From assembly GCA_948433295.1 (NCBI GenBank), contig CAOJDT010000010.1:1-36538 (forward strand): 36,538 nucleotides of DNA, in the 5' to 3' direction. A program made the position numbers and the translations under genes. Below the pieces are notes generated by a model that had not been told where the DNA came from, did no database searches, and worked only from the letters and a program-made list of their open reading frames with translations. This stretch comes from an uncultured bacterium. GTDB taxonomy: Bacteria; Cyanobacteriota; Vampirovibrionia; Gastranaerophilales; Gastranaerophilaceae. Below are positions 24,614-32,383 of the stretch, piece after piece. How positions within the stretch are numbered: position 1 is the first letter of the stretch; every line of letters starts with the position of its first letter.

Positions 24614-24931
24614 ATGGATAATAAAAAATTATTAGGTAAAAGAATAAAAGAACTACGTAAAGAAGCCGGTTTAACGCAGGAAAAGCTTGCTGAGTTAATT
24701 GATATTGAAACAACTTCTCTGAGCGGCATTGAAAGCGGACGGCACTTCCCCTCTTTACCAACACTTGAACGTATTGCCAATAATCTAAACGTTGAAATTA
24801 AATCTCTATTTAATTTTAATCATCTGCAATCTATTGAACAAATGAAATCTGATATAATTAATAATATTGATAAATTAAGTGACGAAAAAATAGCCTTTAT
24901 CCATAAATTTTTTGAAGGATACAAGTATTAA
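24614..24931 (+). CDS. XRE-family HTH regulator with C-terminal extension
   Basis: This 105-residue protein has an HTH_3 domain in residues 5-65 (LGKRIKELRKEAGLTQEKLAELIDIETTSLSGIESGRHFPSLPTLERIANNLNVEIKSLFNF). A helical tail (IEQMKSDIINNIDKLSDEKIAFIHKFFEGYKY) probably mediates dimerisation. AAAAGG at about 24601-24606 is the ribosome-binding site. It is divergent from the secreted helical protein and lies beside the second copy of the 51-bp repeat, so it could control either the secreted genes or a mobile element. Confidence 0.85.
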   Translation: MDNKKLLGKRIKELRKEAGLTQEKLAELIDIETTSLSGIESGRHFPSLPTLERIANNLNVEIKSLFNFNHLQSIEQMKSDIINNIDKLSDEKIAFIHKFFEGYKY

Positions 24932-24936
24932 TATAA

Positions 24937-24987
24937 TTGATACGAATTATGTCTAATGACATAATTTCCTCTGCAACAAGAGCGATT
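24937..24987 (+). repeat. 51-bp imperfect inverted repeat, copy 2 (candidate att site)
   Basis: TTGATACGAATTATGTC at 24937-24953 and CTGCAACAAGAGCGATT at 24971-24987 exactly match the minus-strand copy at 3733-3783, with the same 17-nt centre length but a diverged centre. This copy also contains a perfect inverted repeat: AATTATGTC at 24945-24953, then TAAT, then GACATAATT at 24958-24966. It lies at the start of a membrane-protein fragment. In this window the two copies face each other, unlike a simple integrated attL/attR pair. Confidence 0.7.
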
Positions 24988-25164
24988 GCGGCACAATATG
25001 AAAATATGTTTGCACCTGCAATAATTTTGCTTGCCGTACCGCTTGCGATTTTCGGGGCTATTAAACAGGTGATAACAATCTATATATCAATGCATTTTAT
25101 ATACAAGCTGCAAATTATTAATATCAACAAATTTTTTATATGTATACGGAATTTCAATACTTAA
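24949..25164 (+). pseudogene. Fragment of a small membrane protein at the repeat
   Basis: From ATG 24949 the frame encodes MSNDIISSATRAIAAQYENMF and then a clear membrane segment (APAIILLAVPLAIFGAIKQVI). After about residue 46 it turns into low-quality sequence and overlaps the convergent usher gene by 78 nt before stopping at 25164. The first part reads like a genuine protein and the last like out-of-context DNA, suggesting a gene whose 3' part was lost. Its first codons coincide with the 51-bp repeat. There is no good ribosome-binding site. Confidence 0.35.
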
Positions 25165-28062
25165 AATACTTTTATTTTCGTAATTTTCAAGAGCATTTGC
25201 ATTTATAAAACTATCATCAAGTTTTACAGTATATTTACCCGGTTCAATTCCCGAAAAATTAAAATATCCGTCAGAATTAACGGTACTGTATCCGACTTCT
25301 TCCCCGTTTTCATTATTAATCACTACAATATATTCATCAATTGGTTTTACTCTATCAAAATCATCTATTATTTTTAAATTTCCTGTGACATTACCAACAC
25401 AACTTTTTATGGGAATTTCAATACGAGTTGTTTTCCCTCTGTCTATTCTCACTATTTTATCTGTATCTTTGCCTTTTTCTTGATATAAAGTAGCATTCAG
25501 TTTATCTGCATCAATTTTTACTGTATAAATCCCCGAATCTGTTCCTATTGGAATTGCTTTACCGCTTCTGTTTGTATATATTTCATTATTTACCCAACTG
25601 AATCTTAAAGGAACATTTTTTACAGGAATATCTCCTTTATCAAATTTTCCGTTTTTATTTTTATCAATATATACTGTAACTTCAACATAACCTCGATTAT
25701 CATCGTTAAATCCTACCGATTTTAAACCGGATGGTAACACTGCAAATGTATCATTCATAACTATATTAACAGAATGTCTTGAACTCATAGGGAGATACAT
25801 ATTGTTTATAATATATCCTCCTATTTGATTGTATTGGTAGTTTATATTTATAGTTCTGCCTGATTTTGTTCTGTATGCAAGATTTGCCGAAAAGTCAAAC
25901 CCATTATCAGAACCCGTGTATTTATAACCGGTACCGATACTGAGGGTTACTCTTTTGATTTCAGGGAAAGTGTAACCTATTTTCATCATATTGTATTTGT
26001 TGGAGGTATTAGAGTAATCATAATTAACTACATCATGCCCGATGGAAAGTGAACCAAGATTTTTCGGAATTTTGTAATCAGTTTTTAAATAAATCGTAGA
26101 ATATAATGATTTAAAATCATCATAAGAACTATTGTCATAATTTGTTTGATATTTACTTTCAGTCTTTCCGCATTGCAAAGTCAAATAATCTTTTATTTTT
26201 TTAGAAACATTTAAATCATAATAGTAACTGTTGTTGTGTGCGATTGAATTAGCTCCGTCCCTGCCGTTGATATTAAATCTGAAATCCGCAACTTTTTCGA
26301 TACTTTTGTGAACTCCTAAACTGTATTCATTAAAGTTCAATAACCCGCCTTCAAACTTTTTATCCATATTAGAAAAATACTTTTTAAAAGTTCCGTCTAT
26401 ACCTGAATTTTTACCGCTTATACTGCCCCGAACAAATCCTCCTGTTCTGTCATTTATATAACTCCCGTCACTTCCTGCCAGATAAAAATCGGATGAAGTA
26501 TTAAATAAACCACATCTCAAGCTATAATTATTCTTTGCATAATCTGCCTGAGCAGTAATGGTATAACCTGCATTTTCACCTTTTGTAATATCATTTGCCA
26601 TACTTACTCCAAATGCTGTTTTATATTTCAAAAAATCATTTTTTATATATTCAAGTGTATTTAAACTTGTAGCGCCTTCTAAATTATTCGGATTTTTCCA
26701 GGTACCTGATGTCAAAAGAGAATCTGTTGAATAAACGCTTTGCCAAATTGAATTTTGTGGAGTTGAAAAAATTTTATCAGCAGAAAATTTTGAATCAAAC
26801 TTGATATTATCCTTTATCCCGTATTCAAATTCTGAAGCAAATAAAGCTTTTTTAGTGTTCATTTCATATATGTAACCGTTTGTATTAAAAAGTTTATTGT
26901 TGTAACCTGTAACTCCACCAAGTAATGTGTATTTTTTTTCACCTTGCAAAGGCATGTTTTCATATTTTTTATAAACTTTTCCTAAAACAGTTGCGGTTGT
27001 TCCGTCGGGTTTTAATTCTTCAATACGTATAGACTTTGGTTTTTCATTCAATGAAATATTACTTAAAGAATAATATCCGTCATACGTACTTAAAGTAGTA
27101 TATTCTTTATCGTCGATAAAAACTTTAGCAAGACTTTCTTTATCAACATAACCTTCAATATCTCTGTATGTAGTTTTTTTAGTTTCGTAATTACTGATTT
27201 GCAAGCCTAAAGTTTGATTAGCAATTGTATAATCCTCATCTTTGATTCCGCGTACTCTTCCCAGTTCATAATCATATCCTTTAAATTTATTGTGATAATT
27301 AAATCCAAGCCCTCCAAAAGAAAAGAGTTCACCTTTGTAATTATAAGTATTCAGATCAACGTTTAAATCTCCACCAAAAACTTTTCCTTTTAAAAAAAGT
27401 TGAGTATTGTTATTGATAAACATATTTCGGGTTTTACTCTCATTAAGAAAATATTGAGAAATAGTATCACTCATTGTGTTATTATTAAGTGTTAGAGAAT
27501 TAAAATATATTTTTTTTTCGTTTTCGGGAGCCAGAACATTTTTATAAGCTCTTATTTTTGGCAATTCTGTTTTATCACTACTTTCACTATTCAAAAGCGT
27601 AAGATTTCTCTCTGTAACTGCCGAAACCGATAAATCATTTTTATCGGCATTAAGCTCTGATTCAAAAATCAAACTTAAATCTTTTGCCGAGCAAAAAATT
27701 TCATCTTTAACTTCGTCCATTAAGCCTTGTTTCAAATAGTAATTTTTGTTAGAAGAAATCTTTTTGCCATTAAATTCAATAAAACTTTTGCTGACTCTAC
27801 CTTTTTTACCATCAGTTGTCTCAAAATCAATATCTTTTGTGGAATGATTAGTTTTAATTTTAACCTCAAAAATTTCAGACAGTTGTTTAAACGGCAAAAA
27901 AACTTTTTCACCGGTGATAAGAAGTTCGACATCGTAACAAGCTGTGTTGTTTAAAATTATATATGATATTATTGTTTCTGTTTTTTCTGCCGCAAAACAG
28001 GGCTGAAAAAATATTATCAGCCCTAATATTACGGCAAAAAAAATCCTTATTATGTTATTCAT
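25087..28062 (-). CDS. Outer-membrane fimbrial usher-like protein (CooC/TcfC-like)
   Basis: This 991-residue protein has a signal peptide (to about residue 25, FFQPCFA|AE). Residues 30-130 resemble a copper-amine-oxidase-N-type domain (ITGEKVFLPFKQLSEIFEVKIKT...FCSAKDLSLIFESEL). A long region of alternating beta-strands from about residue 190 to 770 fits a usher barrel with plug (YDYELGRVRGIKDEDYTIANQTLG; VFIDDKEYTTLSTYDGYYSLSNI). Two C-terminal Ig-like domains follow: VYIDKNKNGKFDKGDIPVKNVPLRF (SdrD-B-like) and VNSDGYFNFSGIEPGKYTVKL (carboxypeptidase-regulatory-like). It would thread pilus subunits across the outer membrane. The start codon overlaps the upstream pilin stop (TAATG). Closest type appears to be alpha/CS1-like ushers; exact clade uncertain. 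Confidence 0.75.
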   Translation of the reverse strand: MNNIIRIFFAVILGLIIFFQPCFAAEKTETIISYIILNNTACYDVELLITGEKVFLPFKQLSEIFEVKIKTNHSTKDIDFETTDGKKGRVSKSFIEFNGKKISSNKNYYLKQGLMDEVKDEIFCSAKDLSLIFESELNADKNDLSVSAVTERNLTLLNSESSDKTELPKIRAYKNVLAPENEKKIYFNSLTLNNNTMSDTISQYFLNESKTRNMFINNNTQLFLKGKVFGGDLNVDLNTYNYKGELFSFGGLGFNYHNKFKGYDYELGRVRGIKDEDYTIANQTLGLQISNYETKKTTYRDIEGYVDKESLAKVFIDDKEYTTLSTYDGYYSLSNISLNEKPKSIRIEELKPDGTTATVLGKVYKKYENMPLQGEKKYTLLGGVTGYNNKLFNTNGYIYEMNTKKALFASEFEYGIKDNIKFDSKFSADKIFSTPQNSIWQSVYSTDSLLTSGTWKNPNNLEGATSLNTLEYIKNDFLKYKTAFGVSMANDITKGENAGYTITAQADYAKNNYSLRCGLFNTSSDFYLAGSDGSYINDRTGGFVRGSISGKNSGIDGTFKKYFSNMDKKFEGGLLNFNEYSLGVHKSIEKVADFRFNINGRDGANSIAHNNSYYYDLNVSKKIKDYLTLQCGKTESKYQTNYDNSSYDDFKSLYSTIYLKTDYKIPKNLGSLSIGHDVVNYDYSNTSNKYNMMKIGYTFPEIKRVTLSIGTGYKYTGSDNGFDFSANLAYRTKSGRTININYQYNQIGGYIINNMYLPMSSRHSVNIVMNDTFAVLPSGLKSVGFNDDNRGYVEVTVYIDKNKNGKFDKGDIPVKNVPLRFSWVNNEIYTNRSGKAIPIGTDSGIYTVKIDADKLNATLYQEKGKDTDKIVRIDRGKTTRIEIPIKSCVGNVTGNLKIIDDFDRVKPIDEYIVVINNENGEEVGYSTVNSDGYFNFSGIEPGKYTVKLDDSFINANALENYENKSILSIEIPYTYKKFVDINNLQLVYKMH

Positions 28063-28688
28063 TACGGATTTCTGTTTGCACTAAATGTTACTACTGCCTG
28101 ATACACACCTGCTCTGTCATTTGTAAGCGAATAAGTACTTGTTAAAGGATTACTCCCGACGGTTTGAATAAGAGTCCCGTCTTTGCTTGTTCCTGTTTTA
28201 ACTATATAACATAACCCTCCATAAGCTGAATTATTTGTTAATGTCGCTGACGCAAGGTTGTTAAGAGTATTGGTTAAAGGATAAGCTATAACATTTGCGT
28301 TATTTGCAGATATTGGGGTCCCGCTTTTTATGTCATTAACGGCAGAGACGGTCGGATATAATGTCGGGGAATTATTCCCCAACAAAATATATCCGTTTGA
28401 CGCAATCTGAGCATAAGCATTAACGCTTGTTCCTCCCGTTGTCAGCAGTGATGCTTGAACAACATATGTATAATTTGTATCTGCTCCGTTAGTTTGAAGC
28501 CTGAAAGATGCAACAGGTGATGATGAAACACCTGTTGCAGGATTGATTGTTCCCTGAGCGGCTGATGTGTTTACAGCTGTGACATTAACAGCCGCAGGAA
28601 CAGTTGTTGTTATTGTCTGCTGAAAGGTTGTTGCCGCATAACAAGATTGCATTAATAAAAAACAAATTACGACAGCGGGAAATTTCAA
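28062..28688 (-). CDS. Pilin-like secreted subunit, paralogue 2
   Basis: This 208-residue protein has a signal peptide (MKFPAVVICFLLMQSCYA|AT). The mature chain is Thr/Ser/Ala/Asn-rich and beta-predicted, with few charges. It starts with alternating hydrophobics (TFQQTITTTVPAAVNVTAV), the sort of N-terminal extension used for donor-strand exchange, and ends AGVYQAVVTFSANRNP. It shares ANNANxIAYPL and the YS.T.DxAGxYQAxxT ending with the gene upstream, so the two are tandem duplicates. A single-nucleotide TAATG overlap couples it to the usher. Likely a major or minor pilus subunit. Confidence 0.65.
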   Translation of the reverse strand: MKFPAVVICFLLMQSCYAATTFQQTITTTVPAAVNVTAVNTSAAQGTINPATGVSSSPVASFRLQTNGADTNYTYVVQASLLTTGGTSVNAYAQIASNGYILLGNNSPTLYPTVSAVNDIKSGTPISANNANVIAYPLTNTLNNLASATLTNNSAYGGLCYIVKTGTSKDGTLIQTVGSNPLTSTYSLTNDRAGVYQAVVTFSANRNP

Positions 28689-28696
28689 CTCTTCAC

Positions 28697-29323
28697 CTAC
28701 AAGCTTGTCGAAGTTAGAGTCATGATTGCCTGATAAGTTCCTGCATTATCCAAAAACGAATATGTTCCGGAATAAGGCGTGGTTCCGGTTGTCGTTGTAG
28801 CAATAGTTGTTCCGCCTTTAACAGAAACATTATACTGGTTTTTTGTTGCATCATAAGTTGCAGTACCCGTGTTATCTAAGTTAACACTTGCAATCGGATA
28901 TGCTATAGCATTTGCATTATTTGCGGCAACGGGAGCTGCAGCTTTACAGTCTGCAATTGCTGCGGCTGTCGGTTGTTTACCGGTTGCAGTGTTTGAAAAG
29001 ACAACATAAGTTTGGCTTCCCTGCTGGAAAAGTGCATTTACGTCACCTGTCGAACCTGTAGTTTTTGCTTGAAGAAATAAATTTTGGGTATCAGTGTTAA
29101 GGTTAACCTGAAACTTTGAGACTAAAGCCGCAGCAAGTGCACCCGTATCCGGTGTAATGGTTGTAGTTGTTACTGCACCTGCCGTTACGGGAGTTATATC
29201 CAAATAAGTCCCCAGAGTAGCCTGTAATGTCTGAGATGCTGTGTTTGAGATTGCATGTGACACATTTAATGTTGCAATCAGTGCAGGTAAAATCATTAAG
29301 CCTGCAAGTTTTTTGTTAATCAT
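28697..29323 (-). CDS. Pilin-like secreted subunit, paralogue 1
   Basis: This 208-residue protein has a signal peptide (MINKKLAGLMILPALIATLNVSHA|IS). The N-terminus of the mature chain is SQTLQATLGTYLDITPV. A Thr/Ala-rich beta-domain has VAANNANAIAYPIASV in the middle and YSGTYSFLDNAGTYQAIMTLTS at the end. It has the same length and the same landmark motifs as the neighbouring paralogue, 8 nt downstream. Its start is served by GAGGAGG. Being the first subunit after the chaperone with a strong ribosome-binding site, it may be the major pilin. Confidence 0.65.
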   Translation of the reverse strand: MINKKLAGLMILPALIATLNVSHAISNTASQTLQATLGTYLDITPVTAGAVTTTTITPDTGALAAALVSKFQVNLNTDTQNLFLQAKTTGSTGDVNALFQQGSQTYVVFSNTATGKQPTAAAIADCKAAAPVAANNANAIAYPIASVNLDNTGTATYDATKNQYNVSVKGGTTIATTTTGTTPYSGTYSFLDNAGTYQAIMTLTSTSL

Positions 29324-29339
29324 AATTTATCCTCCTCTC

Positions 29340-30176
29340 TTAAATTGATTGTTTATTATCTACTGTAAACTTATTTTCCTTTATTAAACTTTTTAATCGT
29401 CCTTTTTCGTCTTTATAATTTATTATCAGCCTCAATGTATAATCTCCGTTTTCGGATATATCATTTAAGGGAATTTGCTCATTGGTGATAAGAAAACTGT
29501 TTGCACCCGCAACATTATTTTTTATAGGATATTCTCCTATTAATTTTTTATTTCTAATAATCTGAGCTTTGCCTGAACAGCGAACTTTGCTATTACCTTC
29601 GGACAAGATTTTTAATGCAAGATTAATATCTTTTTCTGATTGTTTAATATCAAATTGTTCAATCTTTGCGCATTTTACAAAATGCCCTTTGTCAACATAA
29701 ACAGGAATTCCTACACGCGTTTTTACAATAAGTTTTGTTTGAACGTTTCTGTTACCCGAAGGCAAAAATAATTCTTTTGCAGCGACATCTTCAAGAAACA
29801 AAACCATTCTTGATTCACCATCAGGCAATGAATTCACATCTGCTATTGTTAATCGAACTTTTTGGATATTACCGTTTTGCAGTGTAAATTCATTTGGAAC
29901 AAATCTCGCGTTTTTTATTAAATTATCACTAGCTTCTGCTTGCTCAAGTATTTCCATTGTTCCCGTTTGCGATATTTTAAAATATTCCGGATAGACTTTA
30001 AAACGAATTGTTTCATTTTCTCCTCCCTGAACGGAAAAAGAAGATGTAAGATAATTTCCTCTGGCACTTGTTGTATCAAGCTCCAATATTGTAGGTGTAA
30101 TTTTTATTGCGCCGTAAGATATTGAAAATATTCCTGTACAAAAAATTGCAAATAAAAAATAAATTATTTTTTTCAT
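29340..30176 (-). CDS. PapD-like periplasmic pilus chaperone
   Basis: This 278-residue protein has a signal peptide (to about residue 22, FSISYG|AI). The N-terminal Ig-like domain (IKITPTILELDTTSARGNYLTSSFSVQGGENETIRFKVYPEYF, ...FVPNEFTLQNGNIQKVRLTI, ESRMVLFLED) fits the PapD fold with its alternating strand. VQTKLIVKTRVGIPVYVDKG corresponds to the G1/F1 region, and a second Ig domain follows. It would cap pilin subunits in the periplasm and deliver them to the usher. Stop and start overlap with the tip-like gene (TAATG), and 16 nt separate it from the first pilin. Confidence 0.75.
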   Translation of the reverse strand: MKKIIYFLFAIFCTGIFSISYGAIKITPTILELDTTSARGNYLTSSFSVQGGENETIRFKVYPEYFKISQTGTMEILEQAEASDNLIKNARFVPNEFTLQNGNIQKVRLTIADVNSLPDGESRMVLFLEDVAAKELFLPSGNRNVQTKLIVKTRVGIPVYVDKGHFVKCAKIEQFDIKQSEKDINLALKILSEGNSKVRCSGKAQIIRNKKLIGEYPIKNNVAGANSFLITNEQIPLNDISENGDYTLRLIINYKDEKGRLKSLIKENKFTVDNKQSI

Positions 30177-31066
30177 TAATTATCTCCCGCCTGTATTGAG
30201 TAAGTAAAACCATTATTATAAGTACCTTCCGGAATATAAGTTCCCGAAGTGTTTTTCAGTCTGAATTTTAAATTTATATAATCTGTCGTATAACTTCCCG
30301 TAACAGGCGTTGTAACTGTCGGATTCCCGCTGGCAAGTACATACTGCATGTTTGGTTGAATTTGTGTTTCGGTATTTATATAGTTTGTAACATTTGAAGA
30401 CACACCCGTTATCAGAAAATAATAATTTGCAGGCAAAGTTCCGATTGTTGCCGTATTCATTATAAGTTTCCAACTGCCGTTTGATTTGATAATAATTTGC
30501 GGAGTTACTGAATTATCCGCAACAACATTCCCATCAAATACATTCTCAGGTGTAAGAATAATATTAACAGGATTTGTTGTGGTTGAAACATCTTGAGTAT
30601 TCGGAATAACAAAACTTAAGGTATAAACAACCGTATTAGGAGAAAGTGTGGTATTTGAATCAAACTGAAGTCTGGTTGTATAGCTTCCGGGAGGAAGTAC
30701 TCCTATGTTTTTTACAATACAGTTATAATTTGCAGTATAACCGCCAACTCCTATAGCAAGACCGTTAATAAGCGTAACCTGATTATTGTATATCATTTGA
30801 AAATCATTTGTTCCGTTATTCAAATAAAGCTGTGATATAGGAATTTTATAATTAGAATTTGTTGTATTAGTAATAAACTGGTCCAGAGCTTTGACTTTCA
30901 AAGTAAGCGTCAAAGATATCAGTGTACTGACTGAAACCTGAATAGGGGTTGATACGGTAGTTGTTCCTACAGTTGTGCCACCTGTGCTTTGTACGGAAAT
31001 TCCGCAAAAACCTTTATTACAAGTTACAATAAAAATTATTATTATTATAAGAAATAATTTTTTCAT
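30176..31066 (-). CDS. Secreted tip/adhesin-like subunit of the pilus operon
   Basis: This 296-residue protein has a signal peptide (MKKLFLIIIIIFIVTCNKGFC|GI). The mature chain is Thr/Asn/Ile-rich, beta-predicted and low in charge. A two-domain build is likely: residues 35-170 (VSVSTLISLTLTLKVKALDQF...YTTRLQFDSNTTLSPNTVVYTLSFVI) and 185-296, ending PEGTYNNGFTYSIQAGDN like the last strand of fimbrial subunits. It is the first gene of the operon and longer than the pilins, so a tip adhesin or initiating subunit is the best guess. No binding pocket can be read from sequence. Confidence 0.55.
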   Translation of the reverse strand: MKKLFLIIIIIFIVTCNKGFCGISVQSTGGTTVGTTTVSTPIQVSVSTLISLTLTLKVKALDQFITNTTNSNYKIPISQLYLNNGTNDFQMIYNNQVTLINGLAIGVGGYTANYNCIVKNIGVLPPGSYTTRLQFDSNTTLSPNTVVYTLSFVIPNTQDVSTTTNPVNIILTPENVFDGNVVADNSVTPQIIIKSNGSWKLIMNTATIGTLPANYYFLITGVSSNVTNYINTETQIQPNMQYVLASGNPTVTTPVTGSYTTDYINLKFRLKNTSGTYIPEGTYNNGFTYSIQAGDN

Positions 31067-31096
31067 AAAGATAATTTATGATTTTTAATCATTTTT

Positions 31097-31124
31097 TTGA
31101 ATTAGTCTTTAATTATCTTATAGA
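31097..31124 (+). promoter_or_regulatory. Possible promoter for the divergent pilin-like gene
   Basis: TTGAAT at 31097-31102 and TATAGA at 31119-31124 are 16 nt apart and would start transcription about 55 nt before the ATG at 31188. Matches to consensus are only partial. The opposite-strand operon promoter must also lie in this 121-bp gap, but I cannot identify it. Confidence 0.3.
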
Positions 31125-31187
31125 ATTAATTTTTATATATCTATACGGGCAAGAGTAAAATATATATTTTTGAATATAATAATTTTA

Positions 31188-31652
31188 ATGAAAAAAATAC
31201 TGATTATACTATTAATTTTTACCGGACAAAGCGTATTTTGCGCCGATCAGATTTTATCGACAACTCTACCGCAAGTTATGGAAATTGAAAAAATTATTGT
31301 TGAAAATATTGAATATAATAGAGATGACCCTATGCCTAATATGAATATTAAAGATTCAACAAATGTGGATGCAAATACTATTACTTTAAGGCTAAGCCCC
31401 GTAAAAGTTCAACTTCACACAAATTCTTCAACTCCTATAAGTGTCAATGCAACTTTTAAAGAATTAAAACACACGAGTGGTATATATAATTTTAATCCAT
31501 CAAATTTGTTAATAAAACCGAGTACATATACAATTAATGACCCGTATGATCACGTTATTACAGACATTTTTACACCTTATGTAAATGTAAAACCTGATAC
31601 GATTTTAGGCAGTTACCGCGGTTCAATTCTTTTTACACTTGGAGGATTATGA
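31188..31652 (+). CDS. Third pilin-like secreted protein, divergent from the pilus operon
   Basis: This 154-residue protein has a signal peptide (MKKILIILLIFTGQSVFC|AD). The ATG at 31188 is chosen because the signal peptide begins there; an upstream TTG at 31170 adds nothing useful. The mature chain begins DQILSTTLPQVMEIEKI, with the same alternating hydrophobic start as the two pilins, and ends ILGSYRGSILFTLGGL, matching the GxYxxxxxxT end of fimbrial subunits. It probably is a minor or anchoring subunit. It overlaps the next gene by ATGA. Confidence 0.5.
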   Translation: MKKILIILLIFTGQSVFCADQILSTTLPQVMEIEKIIVENIEYNRDDPMPNMNIKDSTNVDANTITLRLSPVKVQLHTNSSTPISVNATFKELKHTSGIYNFNPSNLLIKPSTYTINDPYDHVITDIFTPYVNVKPDTILGSYRGSILFTLGGL

Positions 31653-32326
31653 AAAAACTTTTAATTTTTATTTTAGTTTTTTTAATTTGTCCTCTGGCAT
31701 TTGGCACTCCGCAAACAAGCCTCAATTCTTTTGAAATTCCTATTGATGCAGTGCCTCCCGGAACAGATAACTCCACTAATTCAAAACATTCAAACGGTTT
31801 AAGTGATGGAGCTGTTACGGCAATAACATTAGGTTCTGTATTCGGAGGGTTATCAGCTATAGGTGGTTTAGGTTGGTATCTTACAAAACATAACTCCGGA
31901 CTTGCCTGCGGTTGCGCCTGTGGAGTAAAAACACCGCTAAAACCGATATTTTTAAAAGATTTTTGCACAGATTTCTCAAAAAACAAAGCCCTTGAGAAAG
32001 CTTTCGCATTAATCGACAAATCTGAAAACAAAAAATATTTATTTATTACAGATATGAAAATTAAAGAAAAATCTTACAACACAGTAATTTTTGAAATTCC
32101 CCAAAATATGCCGAATTTTAAAATCATTCAGGTAGCCGAAGGACAACTGAATTCAAAACTTATAGTTTCTAATACTGAAATTCCCGTTAAAACCAATCTT
32201 AATAATAAAGTCATTATTAAACAGGGTAAAATTCCGGAAACAAAAGAACAAAACGCAGCTTTAGTTATTGAAAATTATAAGACGGAACAAATCTATGCAA
32301 TAATTATTGAATTTTCACCATCATAA
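31649..32326 (+). CDS. Secreted or membrane-anchored protein with a Cys cluster, unknown
   Basis: This 225-residue protein has a signal peptide (MKKLLIFILVFLICPLAFG|TP), then a Gly-rich hydrophobic segment near residues 56-82 (VTAITLGSVFGGLSAIGGLGWYLTK). Next comes CGCACG, and then a soluble domain of about 130 residues with beta-strands (YNTVIFEIPQNMPNFKIIQVAEGQLNSKLIVSNTEIPV). The final part could be a small Ig-like domain, but I cannot name it. It is coupled by ATGA to the pilin-like gene and so probably belongs to the pilus system. A bidirectional terminator follows. Confidence 0.5.
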   Translation: MKKLLIFILVFLICPLAFGTPQTSLNSFEIPIDAVPPGTDNSTNSKHSNGLSDGAVTAITLGSVFGGLSAIGGLGWYLTKHNSGLACGCACGVKTPLKPIFLKDFCTDFSKNKALEKAFALIDKSENKKYLFITDMKIKEKSYNTVIFEIPQNMPNFKIIQVAEGQLNSKLIVSNTEIPVKTNLNNKVIIKQGKIPETKEQNAALVIENYKTEQIYAIIIEFSPS

Positions 32327-32331
32327 TAGCA

Positions 32332-32359
32332 AAAAAGCCACCTAAAAAGGTGGCTTTTT
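32332..32359. terminator. Bidirectional rho-independent terminator
   Basis: AAAAAGCCACCT at 32332-32343 pairs perfectly with AGGTGGCTTTTT at 32348-32359 around AAAA. A- and T-tracts on both sides suit both the plus-strand pilus pair and the convergent fabF. Confidence 0.9.
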
Positions 32360-32383
32360 GTTTACACGAGGAAATTTTTCCTA

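Noticed and set aside
30216-30473. Second minus-strand frame inside the tip-like gene
   Set aside because: It is out of frame within a well-supported secreted gene and has no start signal.
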